Positions 9,990-18,617 of a stretch of DNA of 37,090 nucleotides are shown here, piece by piece. Location: NCBI GenBank assembly GCA_003819815.1, contig RPQJ01000025.1, positions 1 through 37,090 on the forward strand, read 5' to 3'. The notes beneath the pieces were generated by a model. It searched no databases, was not told where the DNA came from, and saw nothing but the letters and a program-made list of their open reading frames with translations. This DNA comes from Lysobacterales bacterium (GTDB taxonomy: Bacteria > Pseudomonadota > Gammaproteobacteria > Steroidobacterales > Steroidobacteraceae). Position numbers and translations under genes: made by a program. Positions within the stretch are counted from its first letter, which is position 1; every line of letters starts with the position of its first letter.

Positions 9990-11537
9990 CTGCGCCACCT
10001 GGTCGTCGTCCTCGGCGACCAGCTCGACCCGACGAGCCGGGCGTTCGACGAGTTCGACGCCCGGCTCGATCGCATCTGGATGGCCGAAGTCCCGGCCGAG
10101 AGCACGCACGTGCGCTCACACCGGGCCCGGACGGCGCTGTTCCTCGCTGCGATGCGCCACTACCGCGACGCGGCGCGGGAGGCGGGCCGGACCTTCGTCT
10201 ATCGCGAACTCGGGACGCACGCGGAACCGACGCTCGAGGCGGCGCTTGCAGCCGATCTGGAGCGATTGCGCCCCGTGCGGGTCATCGTCGTACAGCCGGG
10301 CGAGTACCGCGTCGCGCGCGAGCTGGAGGCTGCGGCGATGGCGGCCGGCGTCGCACTCGAGATCCGGCGCGACAGCCATTTCTTCCTGACGGCCGAGGAG
10401 TTCGCCGGCTGGGCGCGCGGGCGGCGCGAGCTGCGCATGGAGCATTTCTACCGCTGGATGCGCCGACGCACCGGTTTCCTGATGGACGGCGACGAGCCCG
10501 CCGGCGGCCGCTGGAACCACGACGCCGCCAATCGCGGGGCGTTCGGCTCGGAGGGACCGGGATACATCGCACCGCCGAGGTCGTTCGCGCCGGACGCGAC
10601 CACGCAGGCCGTGCTCGAGCTGGTGACCCGCCGGTTCGATGACCATCCAGGCCAGATCGACTCGTTCGACTGGCCGGTGACCCGGGCGCAGGCGCTCGAG
10701 GCACTCGACGACTTCGTGGGCCACCGCCTGCCGGCATTCGGCCGCTGGCAGGACGCGCTGTGGACCGGCGAGCCGTACCTCTACCACTCCCGGCTGTCCG
10801 CGGCCCTCAACCTGAAGCTGCTCGATCCGCGCGAGGTCTGCGCCGCCGCCGAGGCCGAGTACCGTGCCGGCCGCGCCGGCATCGAGGCGGTCGAGGGCTT
10901 CGTGCGCCAGATCCTCGGCTGGCGTGAATTCGTGCGTGGGATCTACTGGCGGGAGATGCCGGGCTACCTCGAACGCAACGTGCTCGGCGCCGACCGCCAG
11001 CTCCCGGCCTTCTACTGGACCGGCGAAACCGACCTCGCGTGCCTGCGCGAAACGATCGGCCAGACGCTCGACCTCGGCTACGCGCACCATATCCAACGGC
11101 TGATGATCACCGGGCTCTTCGCGCTCCTCTGGGGCGTCCGGCCCCGCGAGGTTCACGAGTGGTACCTGTCCGTCTACGTCGACGCCGTCGAGTGGGTCGA
11201 GCTGCCGAACACGCTCGGCATGTCGCAGTACGCGGACGGCGGGCTGCTCGCCTCGAAACCGTACGTGGCCACCGGCAAGTACATCTCGCGGATGAGCAAC
11301 TACTGCTCGGGCTGTCGCTACCGGCCGGACCTCGCCGTCGGCGAGCGGGCGTGCCCGTACACGACGCTGTACTGGGACTTCCTCGCGCGGCATCGGGAAC
11401 GGCTCGCCTGCCACCCGCGCCTCGGCCTGCAGGTGAAGAATCTCGACCGGCTCACGACCGACGAGCGCTCGCGCATCGCAGCCCGCGCCGGAGAATTGCG
11501 GCGCACGCTGGGCGCCGGCGGAGCGGCTGTGCCATGA
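9990..11537 (+). CDS. Iron-sulfur bacterial cryptochrome/(6-4) photolyase
   Basis: A deoxyribodipyrimidine-photolyase-related flavoprotein of the FeS-BCP group (Agrobacterium PhrB type), which repairs pyrimidine (6-4) photoproducts in light. The N-terminal HLVVVLGDQLDP is the antenna-binding Rossmann half. The FAD half includes AVEGFVRQ-type VEGFVRQILGWREFVRGIYW, YAHHIQRLMITG (H366, H367) and WVELPNTLGMSQYADGG. Four cysteines for a [4Fe-4S] cluster are at C351, C439, C442 and C455, one position from those I recall for PhrB (350, 438, 441, 454). No ATG, GTG or TTG gives the conserved N-terminus; the first ATG (10080) would remove it. CTG at 9990 (LRHLVVV) fits the family; CTG at 9975, overlapping the htpX stop as CTGA, is the alternative. 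Confidence 0.93.
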   Translation: MRHLVVVLGDQLDPTSRAFDEFDARLDRIWMAEVPAESTHVRSHRARTALFLAAMRHYRDAAREAGRTFVYRELGTHAEPTLEAALAADLERLRPVRVIVVQPGEYRVARELEAAAMAAGVALEIRRDSHFFLTAEEFAGWARGRRELRMEHFYRWMRRRTGFLMDGDEPAGGRWNHDAANRGAFGSEGPGYIAPPRSFAPDATTQAVLELVTRRFDDHPGQIDSFDWPVTRAQALEALDDFVGHRLPAFGRWQDALWTGEPYLYHSRLSAALNLKLLDPREVCAAAEAEYRAGRAGIEAVEGFVRQILGWREFVRGIYWREMPGYLERNVLGADRQLPAFYWTGETDLACLRETIGQTLDLGYAHHIQRLMITGLFALLWGVRPREVHEWYLSVYVDAVEWVELPNTLGMSQYADGGLLASKPYVATGKYISRMSNYCSGCRYRPDLAVGERACPYTTLYWDFLARHRERLACHPRLGLQVKNLDRLTTDERSRIAARAGELRRTLGAGGAAVP

Positions 11538-11553
11538 GCCCGAGGTGCGCCCC

Positions 11554-13008
11554 GTGAGCGGTCACGGCACGGCAATCGTGTGGTTCCGACGCGACCTGAG
11601 GCTCGCGGACAACCCGGCACTCGCCGCCGCGTGCGAGCGGTCGGAGCGCGTCGCTGCGCTGTACGTCCACGCGCCTCAGGAGGACGACGAGTGGGCGCCG
11701 GGCGCGGCCAGCCGCTGGTGGCTGCATCGCAGTCTCGCCTCGCTCGACGCATCGCTGCGGGCCCGCGGAGTATCGCTGTGCATCCGTGCCGGCGGCTCGC
11801 TCGATGCGCTGCTCGCCGTCGCGCGGGAATCGGGCGCCGACTCCGTGTACTGGAACCGGCTTTACGAGCCCGCGCGCATCGCACACGACGCGCGGATCAA
11901 GGTGGCCCTGCGCGAGGCCGGCCTGCTCTGCGAAAGCTTCAACTCGGCGCTCTTCCTCGAGCCGTGGCAGGTGGAGACCACGACGGGACAGCCTTACCGG
12001 GTGTACACCCCGTTCTGGCGGGCGTGCGCCGCGCGCCTGTCGACGGTGCCGCCGCCGCTGCCCGCGCCGGCGACGCTCGAGGGGGCTGGACGACCGGTCG
12101 CGAGTCTCGCGCTCGAGCAGCTCGGGCTGCTGCCGTCGATACGGTGGGACGCCGGCCTCGAGGCGGCGTGGACCCCGGGCGAAGCGGGTGCGCTCGACCG
12201 TCTCGAAGGCTTCGTCGAGGACGGAGTCGCGCGCTATGGCGAGGGTCGAAATCGGCCGGACCTTCGCGACACCTCGCGACTGTCGCCGCACCTGCACTTC
12301 GGCGAGATCGGCCCGCGGCAGTGCCACGCCGTCGTGCAGTCGATGCTGGCCGAGCAGCCCGGCGTGCGTGCGTCCGCCGAGGGCTTCGTGCGCCAGCTCG
12401 GCTGGCGCGAGTTCGCGCACCACCTTCTGTATCACTATCCGCAGACGCCGACGGCGTCGCTGGACGCGCGGTTCGAGAGGTTTCCCTGGGTAGAGGACGA
12501 GGCGTGGCTCGAGGCCTGGCGGCGCGGCCGCACCGGCTATCCGATCGTCGACGCCGGCATGCGGGAACTGTGGACCACCGGATGGATGCACAACCGCGTG
12601 CGGATGGTCGCCGCTTCGCTGCTCACGAAGAACCTGCGCCAGCCGTGGCTCGAGGGCGCCCGGTGGTTCTGGGACACGCTGGTCGACGCGGACCTCGCGA
12701 ACAACACCCTGGGCTGGCAGTGGACGGCGGGTTGCGGCGCCGACGCCGCGCCGTACTTTCGAATCTTAAACCCGGCACTGCAGGCCGAGCGGTTCGATCC
12801 GGAGCGGAGGTACCTCCGCCGCTGGCTGCCCGAGCTGGCGAGGCTGCCGGACGCGTGGCTCCATCGGCCGTGGGAGGCGCCGGAGCACGTGCTTCGCGCC
12901 GCGGGAGTCAAGCTGGGTCGGTCGTATCCCCGGCCGGTCGTCGATTTCCGGGAGAGCCGAGCCGCGGCACTCGCGGCACATGCCGCGATCAAGGGGCCCG
13001 CCGGCTGA
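11554..13008 (+). CDS. phrB: Deoxyribodipyrimidine photolyase, class I
   Basis: A light-driven repair enzyme for cyclobutane pyrimidine dimers, about 484 residues. The N-terminal antenna domain begins TAIVWFRRDLRLADNPAL. The C-terminal FAD domain has RLSPHLHFGEIGPRQ, EGFVRQLGWREFAHHLLYHYP, GRTGYPIVDAGMRELWTTGWMHNRVRM and DLANNTLGWQWTAGCGADA..FRILNP, which are the hallmark class I FAD- and dimer-binding segments. I chose the GTG at 11554 because GAGG lies eight bases before it; GTG at 11545 would add three residues. It is not related at the sequence-motif level to the iron-sulfur photolyase just upstream, so two repair specificities are encoded side by side. It shares the operon with lipid-modification genes downstream. 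Confidence 0.95.
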   Translation: MSGHGTAIVWFRRDLRLADNPALAAACERSERVAALYVHAPQEDDEWAPGAASRWWLHRSLASLDASLRARGVSLCIRAGGSLDALLAVARESGADSVYWNRLYEPARIAHDARIKVALREAGLLCESFNSALFLEPWQVETTTGQPYRVYTPFWRACAARLSTVPPPLPAPATLEGAGRPVASLALEQLGLLPSIRWDAGLEAAWTPGEAGALDRLEGFVEDGVARYGEGRNRPDLRDTSRLSPHLHFGEIGPRQCHAVVQSMLAEQPGVRASAEGFVRQLGWREFAHHLLYHYPQTPTASLDARFERFPWVEDEAWLEAWRRGRTGYPIVDAGMRELWTTGWMHNRVRMVAASLLTKNLRQPWLEGARWFWDTLVDADLANNTLGWQWTAGCGADAAPYFRILNPALQAERFDPERRYLRRWLPELARLPDAWLHRPWEAPEHVLRAAGVKLGRSYPRPVVDFRESRAAALAAHAAIKGPAG

Positions 13009-13041
13009 ATCCGCAGCGGTTCCCCGGCCGAAGGGGCTGCC

Positions 13042-13608
13042 ATGCGCCGCGTCCTCTCCCTGCTCGCCCTGGTCGGGTGCCTTTCGGGCCCCTGGGACGG
13101 CACTGCCGCCGCGGAATTGCCCACGCCGGTTCAGCAGCAGGCCTATGGCCTCCGGCCGGTCGGGTCGGGAGAGCTGCGCTGGCTCGGCTTCGCCATCTAC
13201 GATGCAGGCCTCTGGACAACGAGCGGCCAGTACGCCGGATTCGGGCCCCGGGAGACGGTGGCGCTCAGCCTCGACTACCAGCGCGCGTTCTCGCGCGAAG
13301 AACTGCTCAAGATCACGGAAACCGCGTGGCGCAAGCTCGGCCAGCCGGAAGCCGAGCGCCGCGCAGCGTGGCTCGCGGAGCTCGAACGCATCTGGTCGGA
13401 CGTCGCCCCGGGCGACAATGTCACGACCGTCGTGGTTCCCGGCGGACCCACTCGGTTCTATGATCGGCACCGCCGGTTCGGAGAAGTGGGCGACCCGGCG
13501 TTCGGACCGGCCTTCCTGGCGATCTGGCTCGACCCGCGCAGCGTCGTGCGGGACCTGCGCGCCCAGTTGCTCGGCACGCCCAAGTCCGCCCAGGCGGCAA
13601 AGAACTGA
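13042..13608 (+). CDS. Secreted chalcone-isomerase-like protein
   Basis: A 188-residue protein with an N-terminal signal peptide (MRRVLSLLALVGCL...TAAAE, cleavage probably after about residue 24) and a mature domain with VGSGELRWLGFAIYDAGLWTTSGQY, ALSLDYQRAFSREELLKITETAWRKLG and FGPAFLAIWLDPRSVVRDLRAQLLG. This is the pattern of the bacterial chalcone-isomerase-like family (Chalcone_3 type), whose members are periplasmic, have no proven isomerase activity and often sit beside lipid-modifying genes; the fold can bind fatty acids. The ATG at 13042 is preceded by AAGGGG at good distance. It lies 33 bases after the photolyase and 15 before the desaturase, so it belongs to the same operon. Confidence 0.8.
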   Translation: MRRVLSLLALVGCLSGPWDGTAAAELPTPVQQQAYGLRPVGSGELRWLGFAIYDAGLWTTSGQYAGFGPRETVALSLDYQRAFSREELLKITETAWRKLGQPEAERRAAWLAELERIWSDVAPGDNVTTVVVPGGPTRFYDRHRRFGEVGDPAFGPAFLAIWLDPRSVVRDLRAQLLGTPKSAQAAKN

Positions 13609-13623
13609 GGACGGCGAGACCAG

Positions 13624-14604
13624 ATGGATCGTGGGAACGAGAGCCCGGCTGACCGCGCTGCGTCGCCGGCGCCCCGGCCGTTGAGGTCGGTGGCGCGCTG
13701 GTTCGACGCAAGCGCGGCCGCGGGTGACGGGAAGGCGGCAGAGTCGCCCGACGCCGTCGACTGGGCGCGCATCGTGCCGTTCATCGGCATGCACCTCGCC
13801 TGCCTCGGAGTGATCTGGGTCGGCGTCAGCGCGGTCGCCGTGGGCGTCGCCGTCGCGCTTTACGTGCTGCGGATGTTCGCGATCACGGGCTTCTACCACC
13901 GCTATTTCTCGCACCGTACGTTCAAGACGTCGCGCCCGGCGCAGTTCGCGTTCGCGGTGCTCGGGGCATCCGCCGTGCAGCGCGGGCCGATCTGGTGGGC
14001 GGCGCACCACCGCCAGCATCACGCCCATTCGGACCAGCCCGGCGACGTCCACTCGCCGAGCCAGCGCGGCTTCATCTGGTCGCACATGGGCTGGTTCCTG
14101 ACACGCGGCCATTTCGCACCGGACCTTGGGCGCGTCCGCGACCTGCTTCGCTATCCCGAGCTCCGCTGGCTCGACCGCTATGACATCCTCGTGCCCTTCG
14201 TGCTCGCCCTCGGGCTGCTCGCGCTCGGCGCCCTGCTCCATCGCTATGCTCCCGGGCTCGGCACGACCGGTCCGCAGATGCTCGTCTGGGGTTTCTTCGT
14301 CTCGACGGTCGCCTGCTACCACGGCACCTACACGATCAACTCCCTCTGCCATGTGTGGGGTCGCCGCCGCTACGCCACGGGCGACGAGAGCCGCAACAAC
14401 TTCCTGCTCGCCCTCATCACGCTCGGCGAGGGCTGGCACAACAACCACCACCGCTATCCCATGTCGACCCGGCAGGGCTTCTACTGGTGGGAGATCGACG
14501 TCACCTACTACCTGCTGCGGCTACTGGCGTTCATCGGGGTCATCTGGGACCTGAAGCCCGTGCCGCGCGAAGTGCGCGAGTCTCACACAGCGGTGACGAC
14601 GTGA
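13624..14604 (+). CDS. Membrane fatty-acid (acyl-CoA type) desaturase
   Basis: A di-iron membrane desaturase of 326 residues, of the stearoyl-CoA desaturase/DesC type. All three histidine boxes are present: HRYFSH (92-97), HHRQHH (128-133) and HNNHH (272-276). Hydrophobic hairpins are at about 50-80 and 188-207, with another near 215-235, as usual for the family. WWEIDVTYYLLRLLAFIGVIWDLKPVP is the typical end. Regiospecificity is probably delta-9 by family resemblance, but the acyl carrier (CoA or phospholipid) cannot be told. It starts 15 bases after the chalcone-isomerase-like gene and ends in a GTGA overlap with the FAD oxidoreductase. The gene context suggests a role in altering membrane lipids under light or oxidative stress. 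Confidence 0.92.
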   Translation: MDRGNESPADRAASPAPRPLRSVARWFDASAAAGDGKAAESPDAVDWARIVPFIGMHLACLGVIWVGVSAVAVGVAVALYVLRMFAITGFYHRYFSHRTFKTSRPAQFAFAVLGASAVQRGPIWWAAHHRQHHAHSDQPGDVHSPSQRGFIWSHMGWFLTRGHFAPDLGRVRDLLRYPELRWLDRYDILVPFVLALGLLALGALLHRYAPGLGTTGPQMLVWGFFVSTVACYHGTYTINSLCHVWGRRRYATGDESRNNFLLALITLGEGWHNNHHRYPMSTRQGFYWWEIDVTYYLLRLLAFIGVIWDLKPVPREVRESHTAVTT

Positions 14605-15878
14605 GGGTTGCGGTCGTCGGTTCGGGCGTCGCGGGGCTCTACGCGGCGTGGCGCCTCTCGCGTGCTCACGACGTGACGGTCTACGAGGCGGGCGACCATG
14701 CGGGCGGCCACACGGCGACCGTCGACGTCGAGCGCGCCGGGCGGACCTGGGCCATCGACACCGGCTTCATCGTCTTCAACGACTGGACCTACCCGAACTT
14801 CATCGCGATGCTCGAGGAGCTCGGCGTCGGCTGGCAGCCGTCGAACATGAGCTTCAGCCTGCGCTGCGACCGCACCGGGCTCGAGTACAACGGGACGTCC
14901 GTCAATTCGCTCTTCGCCCAGCGGCTGAACGCGCTGCGTCCCTCGTTCCTGAGGATGATCGCCGACATCCTGCGCTTCAATGCGCGAGCCAAGGCCGACC
15001 TGCCCTCGCTCGACGGCGCGCTCACGCTCGGTGAGTACATCGATCGTGGCGCGTACTCGCGCCAGTTCGTCGAGCACTACGTCGTGCCGATGGGCCGCGC
15101 CATCTGGTCGGCCGAGGCGGCGTCGATGCTCGCCTTCCCGGCGCGGTTCTTCATCGACTTCTTCGACCGCCACGGGTTCCTCTCCGTCGACGAGCGGCCC
15201 GTCTGGCAGGCCGTGCGTGGCGGCTCGCGGGAGTACGTGCGCGCGCTGCTCGCGGCGGCGCGCCTGGACCTGCGGCTCTCGACGCCGGTCGAATCGATCC
15301 GGCGCCTGCCGAACGAGGTGCGGGTGCGTACGCGCCGCGGCGGGGTCGAGGCCTACGACCACGTCTTCCTGGCGTGCCACTCCGACGAGGCCCTCGCCCT
15401 GCTCGAGTCGCCGAGTGCCGCCGAGATGGAGGTGCTGCAGGCGTTCCCCTATGCGCCGAACGAGGTGATCCTGCACACGGACGAGTCGCTGCTGCCGCGG
15501 CGTCCGCTCGCGAGGGCAGCATGGAACTATCATCTCCTCGCCGATCCCCAGGAGCCGGTGGCGGTCACCTACGACATGAACGTCTTGCAGTCGCTCGACT
15601 CGCCGACGCGCTTCCTCGTTACGCTCAACAACCGTGCCGCGATCGCCGAGGACCGCATCCTGCGGACGTTCCAGTACAGCCACCCGGTGTACTCGCCGGC
15701 CGCGGTCGCGGCGCAGGCACGGCACCGCGAGCTCGACGGCGCGCGCCGGACATACTTCTGCGGCGCTTACTGGCGCTGCGGGTTCCACGAGGACGGAGTC
15801 GTAAGCGCGCAGTCCGCGCTCGCGCACTTCACCGAGGATCTCGAACGTGCAGAGCTGCCTCTACCACGGGTGGGTTAG
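14601..15878 (+). CDS. FAD-dependent amine-oxidase-like oxidoreductase
   Basis: A 425-residue flavoprotein. A Rossmann dinucleotide fold begins at residue 2 ([18 protein letters not shown], GxGxxG at 7-12), followed by [15 protein letters not shown] and [17 protein letters not shown], as in the NAD/FAD-binding proteins annotated next to DUF1365 and CFA-synthase genes. The C-terminal [23 protein letters not shown] is the second FAD-contacting segment. The reaction is not known; with the neighbours it is expected to oxidise or isomerise a membrane acyl chain, which is inference. The start is GTG at 14601 overlapping the desaturase stop (GTGA), and its 3' end overlaps the DUF1365 gene by 32 bases. 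There is no signal peptide. Confidence 0.88.
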   Translation: MRVAVVGSGVAGLYAAWRLSRAHDVTVYEAGDHAGGHTATVDVERAGRTWAIDTGFIVFNDWTYPNFIAMLEELGVGWQPSNMSFSLRCDRTGLEYNGTSVNSLFAQRLNALRPSFLRMIADILRFNARAKADLPSLDGALTLGEYIDRGAYSRQFVEHYVVPMGRAIWSAEAASMLAFPARFFIDFFDRHGFLSVDERPVWQAVRGGSREYVRALLAAARLDLRLSTPVESIRRLPNEVRVRTRRGGVEAYDHVFLACHSDEALALLESPSAAEMEVLQAFPYAPNEVILHTDESLLPRRPLARAAWNYHLLADPQEPVAVTYDMNVLQSLDSPTRFLVTLNNRAAIAEDRILRTFQYSHPVYSPAAVAAQARHRELDGARRTYFCGAYWRCGFHEDGVVSAQSALAHFTEDLERAELPLPRVG

Positions 15879-16647
15879 ACACCGGCGGAGCACGCCGGCG
15901 CCGCACTCGTTCCGGTACCGGCTTTCCCTGCTCTACCTCGATCTCGCCGAGATCCCGCAGGCGCTCGAGGGGCGCTGGCTGTGGTCGGCGCGGCGCCCGG
16001 CACTGGCCCGCTGGCACCGCGAGGACCACTACGGCGATCGCTCGGTCGACCTCGACGCCGAGATCCGCGGCCTGGTCGAGAGCCGCACGGGCCGGCGCCC
16101 CGAGGGGCCGATCCGGCTGCTCACGAATCCCCGGTATTTCGGCTACGGGTTCAACCCCGTGAGCTTCTATTACTGCTTCGACACCGAGGACCGCCAGCTC
16201 GAGGCCGTGGTCGCCGAGATCAACAACACGCCGTGGGGCGAACGCCACTGCTACGTGCTGCCGGCCTCCGCGAGCGAGGGCACGCCCTCGAAGCTGCGGT
16301 TCCGCTTCGGCAAGGACTTCCACGTGTCGCCGTTCCTGCCGATGGACATGGACTACGACTGGCGGTTCACGCATCCCGACGGACGGCTGCTCGTCCACAT
16401 GGAGAACTGGCGCGACGGCGAGCACGTGTTCGACGCGACGATGACGCTCGAGCGCGCGCCGATCACGGGGCCTGCTCTCGCGGGCGCGCTCGTGCGCTAC
16501 CCGCTCATGACGTTCAAGGTCACGGGCGCGATCTACTGGCAGGCGCTGCGCCTGTGGCTCAAGCGGGTGCCTTTCCACACCCACCCCGACCAGACCGGCG
16601 CCGGCCACCGCACTCGGGCCGGCCGCGTCGAGAGGCTCGCTCCATGA
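15847..16647 (+). CDS. DUF1365 family protein
   Basis: A 266-residue protein of the DUF1365 family, almost always found between an FAD oxidoreductase and a CFA-synthase-like gene. Diagnostic segments are [31 protein letters not shown] at the N-terminus, [22 protein letters not shown] (about 96-117), [17 protein letters not shown] and [15 protein letters not shown]. There is no signal peptide and no obvious catalytic signature. Function is unknown; conserved Asn, His, Tyr and Cys residues in the central motif could form a binding site. The start is GTG at 15847, inside the end of the preceding gene, and the stop is overlapped by the ATG of the methyltransferase (ATGA). Tight coupling of three genes suggests a complex or one pathway. 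Confidence 0.9.
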   Translation: MQSCLYHGWVRHRRSTPAPHSFRYRLSLLYLDLAEIPQALEGRWLWSARRPALARWHREDHYGDRSVDLDAEIRGLVESRTGRRPEGPIRLLTNPRYFGYGFNPVSFYYCFDTEDRQLEAVVAEINNTPWGERHCYVLPASASEGTPSKLRFRFGKDFHVSPFLPMDMDYDWRFTHPDGRLLVHMENWRDGEHVFDATMTLERAPITGPALAGALVRYPLMTFKVTGAIYWQALRLWLKRVPFHTHPDQTGAGHRTRAGRVERLAP

Positions 16648-17909
16648 AACCCAGCATCGTACCGGCCGAAGCCGAATCCGGCGCCGCGCACGGCAGCGCG
16701 CTGCAGCGGCTCGGGCGAAGCCTGTTCCTCGCCAAGCTCGCGTCGCTGCGCGAGGGCGAGCTGACGGTCGTCGAGGGCGGCGAGCGCCGCACCTACGGCC
16801 GGCGCACCGAGGCGTGCCCGCTGCGGGCGACGATCGAGATCCTGCATCCCCAGACCTACGCGGACGCGGCCTTCGGCGGCACTGTGGGCGGCGGCGAAGC
16901 CTACATCCGTGGGCTGTGGCGCGTGGACGACCTCACCGCGCTGATCCGGATCTTCATCGTCAACCGCGACGTCATGCAGTCGCTCGAGGGGGGCGCCGCG
17001 ATCGCGACCGCGCCGCTGCGCCGCCTGCTGCACTGGGTCAACCGCAACAGCCCGGACGGCAGCCGTCGCAACATCGCCGCGCACTACGACCTCGGGAACG
17101 ACCTGTTCGCGCTGATGCTCGACGAGACGATGGCGTACTCCTGCGGCGTGTTCGAGCGTCCGGATGCAACGCTGTACGAGGCGCAGGTCGCGAAGTTCGA
17201 GCGCATCTGCCGCAGGCTGCGGCTGTCTCCCGCGGACCACCTGCTCGAGATCGGCACGGGCTGGGGCGGCTTCGCGATGCACGCCGCGAGCCGCTACGGC
17301 TGCCGCGTCACGACCACGACGATCTCCCGCGAGCAGCACGACTGGGCGAAGGACAAGATCGCCGCGGCGGGCCTCGAGGACCGCGTCACGCTGCTGCTCG
17401 ACGACTACCGGGACCTGGGCGGCCGCTACGACAAGCTGGTCTCGATCGAGATGATCGAGGCGGTGGGAGCGCGTTATCTCGACACCTATACGGCGAAGTG
17501 CGCGCAGCTCCTCGAGCCGCACGGCGCGATGCTGCTGCAGGCGATCACGATCCAGGACCAGGTCTACGAGGAGGCGCTCGAGTCGGTCGACTTCATCCAG
17601 CGCTTCGTCTTCCCCGGCAGCTTCATCCCCTCGGTCGCCGCCATCGTCGACTCGGTCCGCCGCTCGACCGACCTCAAGGTCTTCCACCTCGAGGACATCG
17701 GGCCGCACTACGCCACGACGCTGCGCCGCTGGCGCGAGAACTTCCACGCGAAGCTGCCGGAGGTCCGCCGCCTCGGCTACCCGGACGCCTTCGTGCGGCT
17801 GTGGGACTACTACCTCTGCTACTGCGAGGGCGGTTTCCTCGAGCGGCAGCTCGGCGACGTGCAGATGCTGCTCACGAAGCCCCGCTGCCGGCTACCGCCC
17901 TCGCCCTAG
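16644..17909 (+). CDS. CFA-synthase-like lipid methyltransferase
   Basis: An SAM-dependent methyltransferase of 421 residues in the cyclopropane-fatty-acyl-phospholipid synthase family. It has [28 protein letters not shown] (C167), the SAM loop [12 protein letters not shown] (200-211), [23 protein letters not shown] (E272), and PHYATTL (Y356). Aligned by eye to E. coli Cfa, the bicarbonate-site residues C139, E239, I268 and Y317 are kept as C167, E272, I301 and Y356, but H266 is replaced by Q299 (LLQAI for LLHTI). Bicarbonate helps remove the proton during ring closure, so the product may be a methylated or methylene chain instead of a cyclopropane; this is inference. It is the last gene of the htpX-photolyase-lipid unit. 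Confidence 0.92.
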   Translation: MKPSIVPAEAESGAAHGSALQRLGRSLFLAKLASLREGELTVVEGGERRTYGRRTEACPLRATIEILHPQTYADAAFGGTVGGGEAYIRGLWRVDDLTALIRIFIVNRDVMQSLEGGAAIATAPLRRLLHWVNRNSPDGSRRNIAAHYDLGNDLFALMLDETMAYSCGVFERPDATLYEAQVAKFERICRRLRLSPADHLLEIGTGWGGFAMHAASRYGCRVTTTTISREQHDWAKDKIAAAGLEDRVTLLLDDYRDLGGRYDKLVSIEMIEAVGARYLDTYTAKCAQLLEPHGAMLLQAITIQDQVYEEALESVDFIQRFVFPGSFIPSVAAIVDSVRRSTDLKVFHLEDIGPHYATTLRRWRENFHAKLPEVRRLGYPDAFVRLWDYYLCYCEGGFLERQLGDVQMLLTKPRCRLPPSP

Positions 17910-17987
17910 CGGGATCTACCGACTACCCGGCCGCCCCCGGTGACGCCAGAATCCGCACGGGAAACTGTATCCGCCCGGAGCGACCCC

Positions 17988-18473
17988 ATGACCGACGCCG
18001 CGATCCTCGAAGGCCTGTCCCAGTCCAAGCTGGCCGTGGAACTCAAGGACGCCGAGCGGCGGGTGCTCGCCGGGGCGATGCAGCTGCGCGACCTGAAGCA
18101 CGGCGAGGTGCTGGTTCGCGAGGGCTCGGCGGACGACCACCTCTACGTCGTCGTGAGCGGCGTCCTCGGGGTCGTCAAGGGCGCGGGCACCGAGGCCGAG
18201 GTGACGCTGAACGCCATCCGCCCCGGCGACGTCGTGGGCGAGCTCTCGTTCCTCGACGGGGCGACGCGCTACGCCTCGCTCGTGGCGCTCAGCGACAGCC
18301 GGGTGCTGGGCCTGAGCCGCGCGTCGCTCGAGGCGCTGCTCGACACCGACCCGAAGGTCGTCTACCACGTCATGCGCGCGATCGTGCGCGTCGTGCACGA
18401 CATCCAGAAGCGGCTGTCGATGCAGACGGCCGAACTCACGAACTACCTGTACAAGACGCACGGCCGGTACTGA
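17988..18473 (+). CDS. Stand-alone cyclic-nucleotide-binding domain protein
   Basis: A 161-residue protein that is little more than one CRP-type beta-roll: LKHGEVLVREGSADDHLYVVVSGVLGVVKG, then IRPGDVVGELSFLDGATRYASLVALSDSRVLGLSR, which is the phosphate-binding cassette (GELSFLDGATRYAS), then a helix. Unlike CRP/FNR it has no helix-turn-helix after the long helix; the C-terminus is the helix VRVVHDIQKRLSMQTAELTNYLYKTHGRY. It may be a regulatory subunit acting on another protein. The ATG at 17988 has GGAG seven bases upstream. It lies 78 bases after the CFA-like gene and could be the last member of that operon or an independent gene. Ligand (cAMP, cGMP or none) cannot be read from the sequence with certainty. 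Confidence 0.85.
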   Translation: MTDAAILEGLSQSKLAVELKDAERRVLAGAMQLRDLKHGEVLVREGSADDHLYVVVSGVLGVVKGAGTEAEVTLNAIRPGDVVGELSFLDGATRYASLVALSDSRVLGLSRASLEALLDTDPKVVYHVMRAIVRVVHDIQKRLSMQTAELTNYLYKTHGRY

Positions 18474-18617
18474 CGGCGCACCGCGGCGCCCCATGCCGGA
18501 TGGCGCGCCGCCCTGAAATGGTGCAGCGGCTGCCTCCCGCCCCGTGCCGGTGCGGCGCCCGGGCCGTCTCCCGCGCGATGGCATGATTTTCGCTTGCCTG
18601 CGGCGGAAGGAAACGCC

